Below are positions 1-5,672 of a stretch of DNA of 7,502 nt, one piece after another. Both the position numbers and the translations under genes were made by a program. The notes beneath the pieces were generated by a model. It was not told the DNA's origin. It did no database searches and saw nothing but the letters and a program-made list of their open reading frames with translations. How positions within the stretch are numbered: the stretch's first letter is position 1; each line of letters begins with the position of its first letter. The DNA is taken from assembly GCA_030619365.1 (NCBI GenBank), contig JAUXBQ010000130.1, positions 1 through 7,502 on the forward strand, given 5' to 3'. The DNA is from a candidate division FCPU426 bacterium (lineage in GTDB: Bacteria > Oederibacteriota > JAAXVQ01 > JAUVAV01).

Positions 1-450
1 ATATTCCGTCTTCAATATTTTTACGAATTTTTTATGCTTCCCGAGTATAACATAGCCCGCTTTTAAAAATAAAACTTTGGATAATTCATTGGGCGTTCCA
101 TATATGAACTTAAATCCCAACTCATGCATATCGTCCTGAATAACCTTTTGCAGCTTCAAAGCCGGTCCAAAAGCCCGGTGTTCCTTGTTCACCGCGAAGT
201 CGCCGGCTATCCCGGCATAAACCAAACGGCCGTTCACCCATATATTCCTGGGAAATAACGCCCCCGAACCGACGAAAGCCTTCGTCCCATCCTCTTTAGC
301 CAGCCACCATTGAGCATTCCCCTGGGGACATTCCTCGCAATTCCAGACATATCTTTTTTCAGAGATATTCGGAAGATTTTTTTCCAACACCTCCAGGATA
401 TCATTTTTATTGCTTTTGACATCAGCTTTAATAATCGTGTATTTTCTCAT
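1..450 (-). CDS. GNAT-fold acyltransferase, copy A (3' end beyond window)
   Basis: This is the N-terminal 150 codons of a gene that runs off the left edge with no stop in frame. The ATG at 450-448 is chosen because its product aligns from residue 1, without a gap, with the GNAT protein at 652-1707: by hand I count about 62 identities in 150 residues (41%). Shared blocks include NLP..SE at 25-31, a Trp-Asn at 36-37, ECP.G at 40-44, A-L-x-P-R at 64-68, and the stretch around residues 90-102 (E-x-R-x-F-G-P-A-L-x-L-Q-K), which has the look of the GNAT acyl-CoA pyrophosphate-binding turn. Residues 140-150 again match closely. The likely role is transfer of an acyl group to an amino sugar in glycan synthesis; donor and acceptor cannot be read from sequence. 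Its start overlaps the stop of the amidotransferase stub (ATGA). Only a weak purine stretch precedes the ATG. Family assignment is good, exact reaction unknown. Confidence 0.85.
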   Translation of the reverse strand, partial: MRKYTIIKADVKSNKNDILEVLEKNLPNISEKRYVWNCEECPQGNAQWWLAKEDGTKAFVGSGALFPRNIWVNGRLVYAGIAGDFAVNKEHRAFGPALKLQKVIQDDMHELGFKFIYGTPNELSKVLFLKAGYVILGKHKKFVKILKTEY

Positions 451-651
451 GGGACGTATAGCTTTTCTTTGACGGCTTCAAGGAGCCTCTCGTTTTCGGA
501 GTTTTTACCTTTTCCCAGACCGCAGCATATGGCTTTTACGCGCCAATTTCGAAAGTTCAAACACATAAGGGTTATATCCAAATTGGCGCTTGTGGATCAC
601 ATTTTCAAAATATTTCAATTGGCAAGCGCCCAACCAGCCACCTGGAATCCC
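447..651 (-). pseudogene. C-terminal stub of a second N-acetyl sugar amidotransferase, frameshifted
   Basis: Directly after the stop of the upstream GNAT gene, and in the same frame, the minus strand reads about 48 codons (651-508) before TAA at 507-505. From the Cys codon at 624-622 to the Arg codon at 540-538 the product aligns without gaps to the C-terminus of the intact amidotransferase at 1707-2699: 19 of 29 residues are identical, including CQL, HKRQ and GYNPYVFEL. Past the His-Met at 531-526 the similarity moves to another frame (525 onward), which ends SENERLLEAVKEKLYVP against PENQQIISEVRKRLGL in the intact gene. A small indel therefore broke the frame; spacing against the intact copy suggests a net loss of 8 bases. 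That frame stops at TGA 449-447, overlapping the next ATG. Only about the last 60 of 330 residues remain, without the PP-loop or zinc-binding cysteines, so no activity is expected. The remaining protein-level similarity indicates decay after long function as a gene. Confidence 0.88.
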
Positions 652-1707
652 TTAAGGCTCGTCAGTATCGCTATCTAAGATGTACCACTTGCCAGGATCG
701 CCCAGGATTTCCTGCAAACCAAACTTACTATCCCAATACCCCATTACACTCAGATTTGACCCGGTATGAGGCAAGAATTGAAATGCCCGCAGTTTATCTG
801 ACAAGGTATTTCCGCCGAAGTATTGAATAGTAAGCGAGCCCACACCCTGCTGTCGCATATACAGGATGAATTCCGCCAGTAGAGCATCCAAGGCGCTTCC
901 GTTGTTAATAAATAGCAGATCCGCTATCCGGCAGCTATTTTCCTCCACTACATACACCACGTAGCCCGCAAGGTTTTTTGACTCGTCCAGCAAACAGAAT
1001 ATCCTATAGTCCCTATAGGCTAGCCGCAGAAACCTCCAAGTGAGGAAATCTGCGTTTCTCAGACCCAACATGGAAAAGCCCGGGGAGACCTTAGTCCAAA
1101 ACTTGTTGAACCGTTCATCAAAATCCCTGGGATGATCTACAGTATAACCCGGAAGTTTCTTGTAACGGCGTTCTCGGGACACGGACCAGAGAGCGAACTC
1201 AATAGCCCGGGAACCGGTTCGCGCGAGCCATCTCGGCAACAAGTAATGACCATTTTTGTATTCCGCTTTCAGGATTTTTATATATTTTTTGTATCTTCCC
1301 AAGACCTGGTAATTACAGATACTTAGCAGCCTCTGCAGAGCCGGAATAGGCATACCGTACAATACCGGCAACCCCAGTGAAGACGCTTCTTTTTTAAGGG
1401 TTTTTTGAAGACGCAAGGCGGGACCAAAGCCCCGGTATTCCCGATCCACGGTAAAATCAGCACCAAAGCCTGCGGTAAGGAGCTGTCCATTAACCATTAT
1501 TCTCCGGGGCAATAAAGCACAGGTTGCTATGGGCTTCGACTCGTCGGTCAGCGTAGCCAGCCAACGGTGGGCCGGGCCAAAAGGGCATTCACTTTCATTC
1601 CAAGCGAAGATACGTTCAGACATCTCTGGAAGATTTCGGCGTATCAGGTCCAATATTTTTGCACGATCTTGCTGAAAATCCGCGCGGAAGACGATATATG
1701 AAGACAT
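652..1707 (-). CDS. GNAT-fold acyltransferase, copy B, of glycan biosynthesis
   Basis: A complete 351-residue protein. The N-terminal half (about 1-150) carries a GNAT-like core, with A-L-L-P-R-R at 64-69 and the probable acyl-CoA-binding turn R-E-Y-R-G-F-G-P-A-L at 89-98. The C-terminal half (about 190-335) looks like a second, degenerate GNAT-like lobe: it has a DFLTWR segment near 215-220 followed by a hydrophobic beta-rich stretch. This two-lobed build is seen in acyltransferases of exopolysaccharide and exosortase-type loci. It probably acylates an amino sugar intermediate in the cytoplasm. The ATG overlaps the stop of the amidotransferase by one base (TAATG, 1709-1705), so translation is probably coupled; upstream there is only a distant GGAAGA. 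It is paralogous to copy A downstream. The stop (654-652) is followed immediately by the amidotransferase stub. Some homologues are annotated simply as hypothetical or GNAT acetyltransferase; the donor could be acyl-CoA or the acyl carrier protein encoded upstream. Confidence 0.87.
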   Translation of the reverse strand: MSSYIVFRADFQQDRAKILDLIRRNLPEMSERIFAWNESECPFGPAHRWLATLTDESKPIATCALLPRRIMVNGQLLTAGFGADFTVDREYRGFGPALRLQKTLKKEASSLGLPVLYGMPIPALQRLLSICNYQVLGRYKKYIKILKAEYKNGHYLLPRWLARTGSRAIEFALWSVSRERRYKKLPGYTVDHPRDFDERFNKFWTKVSPGFSMLGLRNADFLTWRFLRLAYRDYRIFCLLDESKNLAGYVVYVVEENSCRIADLLFINNGSALDALLAEFILYMRQQGVGSLTIQYFGGNTLSDKLRAFQFLPHTGSNLSVMGYWDSKFGLQEILGDPGKWYILDSDTDEP

Positions 1708-2699
1708 TATAAACCGAGTCTCTTCCGTACCTCAGAGATAATCTGCTGATTTTCAGGCTCACTAATACGATCTAAGGCTTGAGCACGTGACATGTGACCT
1801 TCCCGTACCAGCTTGGCAAGTTCGAATACATAGGGATTGTAGCCGTATTGCCGCTTGTGAACTGCAATTCCCAGGGAATTCAATTGGCAATTGGTGGAAT
1901 TAGCGTCAGTGTCGCGAGGGGCTTCCCATCCCCACTGGCTGATTTCTTGGTAGATTTTTTTTTCATCATATTCCCAGAAAGCCAAGGGATTCACGTTATA
2001 GGGGTATTGATATGAACCCTGAAAATGCCTGTCCTCCAAAAAATAAGGCTTGATTTTATCGCCCACGATTTTACGCAGGGGTTCAAACAGTATTTTTTGC
2101 ATGCTTTTCACCATCTGCGCGTTGTTCTTCATGATCGCCGAAGTGATGGGAGCCTGGCCCGGCGACCAGCCAAAGGCCAGCAAGGGAATATTCTTTTCCA
2201 GAGCCAAGCGAAGGGCGGAGAATTTCACCACTCCCATGCAGGATGTGCATATGGAGCTCGCCCTTTCCAAGGTTTTGGCGGGATAAATGGAACCCTGGGC
2301 GCATTCCTTAAATATTTTCTTCAAGACCTGAAAATCCGGTTTAAACAGAATGTGGTCAATGCCCAGATATTCCACGACCCTACGAATGTTCTTGAACGTC
2401 TGTTCGGGCAAAAACCCGTTGTCCATGGTTAAGGCTAAAATATTCAAACCATACTTTTTACGCAGGATCCCTAAAGTATATGTGCTGTCTTTACCTCCGC
2501 TAAAGCACATAAGAACATCATAACTGCTCTGCCCCCGGTGGACTTGGAGCAAGGCCTCGAATTTTTTCTCACATTCCGCCTTTTTAGGCTCCAAGTTTTC
2601 AATTCCGGTAAATTCCCGGCAGAAATGGCAAATTCCAGCCGGATTAAAATCAATCCCCGGAAAGGTCTCGGGTAAAATGCACTTTTCGCAATGCCGCAC
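1707..2699 (-). CDS. N-acetyl sugar amidotransferase (WbpG/PseA/LfnB type)
   Basis: A 330-residue PP-loop ATP pyrophosphatase of the N-acetyl sugar amidotransferase family. Members adenylate the acetamido oxygen of a nucleotide-linked sugar and use ammonia to form an acetamidino group, as in P. aeruginosa WbpG (O-antigen) and Campylobacter PseA (flagellin glycan). Visible features are two N-terminal CxxC pairs (C4/C7 and C24/C27) that probably bind zinc, the PP-loop SGGKDST at 67-73, a further CxxC at 151/154, and a conserved tail with HKRQYGYNPYVFEL. I choose the GTG at 2699 over the longer ATG at 2789. The longer form would overlap the upstream gene by 74 bases, while GGGAGG lies six bases before this GTG and the family normally starts just before the first CxxC. 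A GTG at 2702 is possible but only three bases from the Shine-Dalgarno. Spacing from the NadE-like stop is 16 bases. WbpG works with a HisH-like glutaminase and a HisF-like protein; neither is in this window. Confidence 0.92.
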   Translation of the reverse strand: MRHCEKCILPETFPGIDFNPAGICHFCREFTGIENLEPKKAECEKKFEALLQVHRGQSSYDVLMCFSGGKDSTYTLGILRKKYGLNILALTMDNGFLPEQTFKNIRRVVEYLGIDHILFKPDFQVLKKIFKECAQGSIYPAKTLERASSICTSCMGVVKFSALRLALEKNIPLLAFGWSPGQAPITSAIMKNNAQMVKSMQKILFEPLRKIVGDKIKPYFLEDRHFQGSYQYPYNVNPLAFWEYDEKKIYQEISQWGWEAPRDTDANSTNCQLNSLGIAVHKRQYGYNPYVFELAKLVREGHMSRAQALDRISEPENQQIISEVRKRLGL

Positions 2700-2705
2700 C
2701 ACTAA

Positions 2706-2711
2706 CCTCCC
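2706..2711 (-). promoter_or_regulatory. Ribosome binding site GGGAGG deciding the GTG start
   Basis: On the minus strand GGGAGG lies just after the stop of the NadE-like gene (2718-2716), six bases before the GTG at 2699-2697 and three before an adjacent GTG at 2702-2700. It is the only good Shine-Dalgarno here. It supports the shorter amidotransferase over the ATG at 2789, which lies inside the preceding gene. Confidence 0.7.
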
Positions 2712-2715
2712 GTAT

Positions 2716-3678
2716 TCATGCCAGGTTCGGCGGCAACTGCCGCAAATGCTTGGTGGCATTATACTTGGCCGTAAAGTCCCTAAAGGCACGCTTGACTTGC
2801 TCCGGGCTTAAGTGCATGACCTCGCCGACCTCGGGCTGCGGCACTTTATTTTCCCAGGCATAAAGCAATAGGTCTAATTTTGCGTAGGGCATCCGAAAAT
2901 AAAATTCCTCGTCGCTTACCGGATAACTAAAGATGTCCGGACTTGGTGCCCGCTCCAGAATCTCCGGGACAACACCCAGATGCTTCGCCAGCTGATAGAC
3001 CTGAGTTTTATAAAGATGGGCCGTAGGTTCGATGTCCACCCCCCCATCCCCGTATTTGACGAAAAACCCCTGTATGGTCTCACTTTTATTAGTCGTGCCG
3101 CATACCAGGTAGTTTTCCCTTTCAGCATAGTAATAAAGGTACATCATCCGCGTCCGCTGTTTGAGGTCCGTGGCCGCAACGATTCCATTCAAGGCCTTCT
3201 TGCCCAGCCGGGTGGATTTGACCTGTCCTTGAACGTCCCTAATCTTCAGTGTGAAAAAATTCAGGGAATCCTTAGACAGCAAATCGGCAGGCAAGGTGAT
3301 CTTGGCTTGGTATTCGCTCGTGTACTCGGGAAAAACGCTCCTTATAACCTCGTCCCTTCTCGCGTAGGCCCCGAAGCCTTCCAAGGTGGGGGTGATATCT
3401 ACGGTTTCCGTGGGAATGCCCAATTTATCGGCCTGCCGGCCAGCGTATTCAGCGCTTCTGGGACTGGATTCCTTCTCAGGCAAGATCAAACCCAATACTT
3501 TTTCCGGGCCCAAAATCTGCACACATAATTCTGCGACCAGGGCGGAATCAATGCCCCCACTCAAGCCGACAACCGCGCCCTCGCGCCGCATGGTCCGCAT
3601 CTGGTCCTGAAAAAAGCGGGATAGACGCTCCATCTCCTTTTTACAGTCGAGGTTTAAAATATCCTGATGAAAATCCAT
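2716..3678 (-). CDS. nadE: NadE-family ammonia-dependent synthetase, probably glycan-associated
   Basis: A 320-residue protein of the NAD synthase family; the symbol marks the family, not a proven function. NadE adenylates the carboxylate of nicotinate adenine dinucleotide with ATP and amidates it with ammonia. Visible features are the PP-loop SGGIDSA at 40-46, the R-x-R-M segment after the middle, a CGTTNKSE block, YGDGGVD, LYKTQVYQLAKHLG, and a C-terminal SDE with a K-x-x-R-x-x-P-P tail. There is no N-terminal nitrilase (glutaminase) domain, so free ammonia or a separate glutaminase is needed. The stretch after APSPD (IFSYPV up to SDEEF) departs from the usual substrate-side sequence of housekeeping NadE. 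Together with the neighbours this suggests a specialised paralogue that amidates another carboxylate, but a true NAD synthase cannot be excluded. The ATG at 3678 is chosen because AGGAGG ends six bases upstream; the in-frame start at 3735 has no such signal. It lies 16 bases before the sugar amidotransferase, surely in one operon. Confidence 0.87.
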   Translation of the reverse strand: MDFHQDILNLDCKKEMERLSRFFQDQMRTMRREGAVVGLSGGIDSALVAELCVQILGPEKVLGLILPEKESSPRSAEYAGRQADKLGIPTETVDITPTLEGFGAYARRDEVIRSVFPEYTSEYQAKITLPADLLSKDSLNFFTLKIRDVQGQVKSTRLGKKALNGIVAATDLKQRTRMMYLYYYAERENYLVCGTTNKSETIQGFFVKYGDGGVDIEPTAHLYKTQVYQLAKHLGVVPEILERAPSPDIFSYPVSDEEFYFRMPYAKLDLLLYAWENKVPQPEVGEVMHLSPEQVKRAFRDFTAKYNATKHLRQLPPNLA

Positions 3679-3684
3679 ATCCTG

Positions 3685-3690
3685 CCTCCT
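3685..3690 (-). promoter_or_regulatory. Ribosome binding site AGGAGG of the NadE-like gene
   Basis: A perfect AGGAGG on the minus strand, six bases before the ATG at 3678-3676. It selects this internal methionine over the in-frame start 19 codons upstream. Confidence 0.8.
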
Positions 3691-3753
3691 GAAATTCAAT
3701 CTAAGCGGACAGCGGATAGCTATATCACAACTCAATTTATGAGCTTGCCGCGT

Positions 3754-3774
3754 CCTGGCAGGGATCTGCCTAGG
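3754..3774 (-). other. Bulged hairpin in the ligase-NadE gap
   Basis: On the minus strand CCT-A-GGCAG and CTGCC-AGG pair as an eight-base-pair stem with one bulged A and a four-base loop (ATCC). No T-run follows it, so it is unlikely to be an intrinsic terminator. It could be an mRNA-processing or stabilising hairpin between the ligase and NadE-like cistrons. The structure is seen directly; any function is inference. Confidence 0.4.
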
Positions 3775-3780
3775 GGATAA

Positions 3781-3786
3781 ATTATA
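3781..3786 (-). promoter_or_regulatory. Isolated TATAAT, possible -10 element
   Basis: Nine bases past the ligase stop, the minus strand has a perfect TATAAT. The hexamer 17 bases upstream is a run of A, not TTGACA-like, and there is no TG extension. If used, the transcript would begin at about the foot of the 3754-3774 hairpin and cover the NadE-like, amidotransferase and GNAT genes. Chance occurrence in AT-rich sequence is quite possible. Confidence 0.2.
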
Positions 3787-3794
3787 AGGTTAAA

Positions 3795-5330
3795 TCATAA
3801 GTCTTTTTTGCTCATTTTACCAGTAGTGGTTTTTGGGAGTTCTTTTACAATTTCGACATATTTAGGAATCATGTAACTTTCCACATTCCGGGAGCAATGG
3901 CGGATGATATCCTCGGCAGTTAAATCTGAAGTTTCCTGCAATACTACCACGGCTTTTATGGCCTGGCCTAAAATCTCATCCGGCTTGCCAATGACCGCCG
4001 CCTCAACGATATCTTTCATCTCGTAAAGTACATCCTCCAGTTCTTTGGGACTAACCTGCTCTCCGGCTGATTTGATGATATCGTCCTTGCGAGAAATGAA
4101 ATATAGATAGCCTTCCTCATCCAGCTTGAATAAATCACCCGTATTGAGCTGCCGCTCCCACGGATATAAACCAGTCTTGAGCTTTTTGGCCGTTTCTTCG
4201 GGGAGTTTCCAATAACCCTGCATCACATTAGAGCCCCTGACGACCAGTTCACCTATCTTGCCGGGCTCAGTAATCCGCGTCCCGTTCTCGTCTACCAGAT
4301 AGGTTTCAATATTCGGCATGGCCTTGCCGACCGAAGTCGGTCGCTTGACCAACTGCTCGGGCGGCAGGTAAGACACTCTTTTGCATTCCGTGAGCCCGTA
4401 CATGGAATAAAACCTGGCGGTTGGAAATATTCTTTGGAGTTCATTTGTCTGTCTCGGCGAGATTGCTTGCGCCGTGTTGGTTAAATATCTAAGCGAACTA
4501 AAGTCGTATTTCGCAAGGTCCTTCAACTGCATTAAAATCGACACAATGGTGGGGACTAGCGGAAATCCGGTCACTCTGTGCTTGACGAGTTTTTCAATCA
4601 CCGGATAGGGATAAATAAACGATTTTTCCAGGATCAAGGTGGCCCCCATTTTAAAGGCCATCAGAACTTGGTACAAGCCGTAATCAAAGGAGAGCGGCAG
4701 GACGTTCAAAATAACGTCCTCCTCGATGTTTTGCAAATATTGGGTTATGGAGGTTGAGGCTGATACCATGTTTAAATGAGTAAGCATCACACCTTTAGCT
4801 TTGCCCGTGGTGCTGGAAGTATAAATAATGGAGGCCAGATCAATATTAATGCATAGGGGTTCTAACGGCTCGGAAAAGCAAGTGGCCAGGATGTCTTCCC
4901 AAAATAATATTTTCTTGTTCAAAATCGGACTGCCGCCCGCCTGGCCGGTCAGGATTATTGTATCCAAATCGTCGAGCCCAACGCACACCTCGCGAATACC
5001 TGCGAATTTCCGCGAATCGGTTACCAGGGCTTTGGCTCCGGAATTGGTTAAGAGATAAGCTAATTTATTGGGTTTGATGGCAGGGTTAACCAGCGTGAAG
5101 ACCGCTCCTGCTTTCAATGCCGCAAAAATCGAGATTACCGCCTCGGCTGAATTTCCCAGATAGATGGCAATCCTGTCCTGCTTTTTCACCCCTGTTTGTA
5201 TAAACATATTTGCCAAGCAATTGGCCTGGGTCTCTATTTCCAGGTAGGTGTAGCTCTGGTCAGGACATACCAAAGCCACCTTTTGGGGAAGCCGGGCGGC
5301 GCTCTGCTCAAGAAAATTATTTAGCAACAT
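3795..5330 (-). CDS. AMP-forming acyl/aminoacyl ligase (adenylation enzyme) acting with a carrier protein
   Basis: A 511-residue member of the ANL (acyl-CoA synthetase/NRPS adenylation) superfamily, full length. It should activate a carboxylic or amino acid as its adenylate and pass it to the phosphopantetheine thiol of the adjacent carrier protein, or to CoA. Motifs in order: the ATP P-loop YTSSTTGKAKG at 170-180, YGLTE at 311-315, NTGD near 396-399, the hinge region with SRKDDIIKSAGEQVSP just after 410, and the C-terminal PKTTTGKMSKKDL, whose Lys near 505 is the usual catalytic lysine. The YGLTECKRVSYLPPE block and the operon position resemble ligases of exosortase and exopolysaccharide loci. 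The ATG at 5330 lies inside the end of the carrier protein gene (14-base overlap); a TTG two codons earlier is a less likely start. No strong Shine-Dalgarno is visible, so translational coupling to the carrier gene is likely. The acid activated is unknown. Confidence 0.93.
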   Translation of the reverse strand: MLLNNFLEQSAARLPQKVALVCPDQSYTYLEIETQANCLANMFIQTGVKKQDRIAIYLGNSAEAVISIFAALKAGAVFTLVNPAIKPNKLAYLLTNSGAKALVTDSRKFAGIREVCVGLDDLDTIILTGQAGGSPILNKKILFWEDILATCFSEPLEPLCINIDLASIIYTSSTTGKAKGVMLTHLNMVSASTSITQYLQNIEEDVILNVLPLSFDYGLYQVLMAFKMGATLILEKSFIYPYPVIEKLVKHRVTGFPLVPTIVSILMQLKDLAKYDFSSLRYLTNTAQAISPRQTNELQRIFPTARFYSMYGLTECKRVSYLPPEQLVKRPTSVGKAMPNIETYLVDENGTRITEPGKIGELVVRGSNVMQGYWKLPEETAKKLKTGLYPWERQLNTGDLFKLDEEGYLYFISRKDDIIKSAGEQVSPKELEDVLYEMKDIVEAAVIGKPDEILGQAIKAVVVLQETSDLTAEDIIRHCSRNVESYMIPKYVEIVKELPKTTTGKMSKKDL

Positions 5331-5568
5331 GGGCAAGTTTATTTTGAATATATGAAGCTATCTGATTAACGGAATCCAAGTTTTCAGGAACCAATTCATC
5401 ATCATCGACTTTTATTTTGTAAGTCTCTTCTATAAAAGCAACCAATTCCAGCACGCCAGTGGAATCAATTAACCCCTGTTCCAAAAGCGATTCCTCGTTC
5501 CGCAAAGAATCGGCACCTGCTAGAATATTTTTTACGATAAATTTGCGGATTTGGGGCTTGCAATCCAT
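5317..5568 (-). CDS. Acyl carrier protein (phosphopantetheine-binding)
   Basis: A complete 83-residue acidic helical protein of normal carrier-protein length. The attachment motif L-I-D-S-T-G-V-L-E-L puts the phosphopantetheine serine at residue 36, followed by a typical second helix (ELVAFIEETYKI) and the acidic third-helix region (VDDDELVPENLDSV). It should carry the group activated by the ligase encoded next, for use in modifying a glycan rather than in fatty-acid synthesis; a housekeeping ACP normally sits with fab genes and has the motif DSLD. The ATG at 5568 has AAAGGA seven bases upstream. Its end overlaps the ligase start by 14 bases, which argues strongly that the two act together, as DltC/DltA-type pairs do, although the order is different. 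Confidence 0.92.
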   Translation of the reverse strand: MDCKPQIRKFIVKNILAGADSLRNEESLLEQGLIDSTGVLELVAFIEETYKIKVDDDELVPENLDSVNQIASYIQNKLAHVAK

Positions 5569-5636
5569 TAAAAATTCCTTTCCGACCTGACAAGTATCTG
5601 CATAAACGGTCTAAATAACCTGGGTGGAAAAATATC

Positions 5637-5665
5637 CCGGCAATTATCCATATCACGGTTGCCGG
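5637..5665 (-). repeat. Inverted repeat between glycosyltransferase and carrier protein genes
   Basis: CCGGCAA and TTGCCGG form perfect seven-base arms (5659-5665 and 5637-5643) around a 15-base spacer. On the transcript the second arm is followed by GATATTTTT, a short U-rich run. It could be a weak or leaky terminator that lowers expression of the carrier-ligase genes, or a protein operator. The large loop makes it a poor intrinsic terminator. The rest of the 104-base gap shows only the carrier gene's ribosome binding site. Confidence 0.35.
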
Positions 5666-5672
5666 TATCACT

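Noticed and set aside
310..678. 122-codon plus-strand open frame over the left GNAT start and the stub
   Set aside because: It lies antisense to a gene and a stub with clear homology, and its product shows no recognisable family or ribosome binding site.
2025..2432. 135-codon plus-strand frame inside the sugar amidotransferase
   Set aside because: Entirely antisense to a well-supported gene; no domain seen.
2700..2789. Longer amidotransferase start at 2789
   Set aside because: It would overlap the NadE-like gene by 74 bases, adds residues not typical of the family, and has a worse ribosome binding site than the GTG at 2699.
2980..3528. 182-codon plus-strand frame opposite the NadE-like gene
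   Set aside because: Long, but fully antisense to a gene with intact family motifs; a by-product of codon use.
3754..3774. Intrinsic terminator after the ligase
   Set aside because: A hairpin is present but no T-run follows on the transcribed strand; the sequence after it is mixed and G+C-rich.
5465..5671. 68-codon minus-strand frame from GTG 5671 with a hydrophobic start, overlapping the carrier protein
   Set aside because: It has no ribosome binding site and runs out of frame through the conserved carrier gene. A fragment of a lost membrane protein cannot be excluded but has no support.
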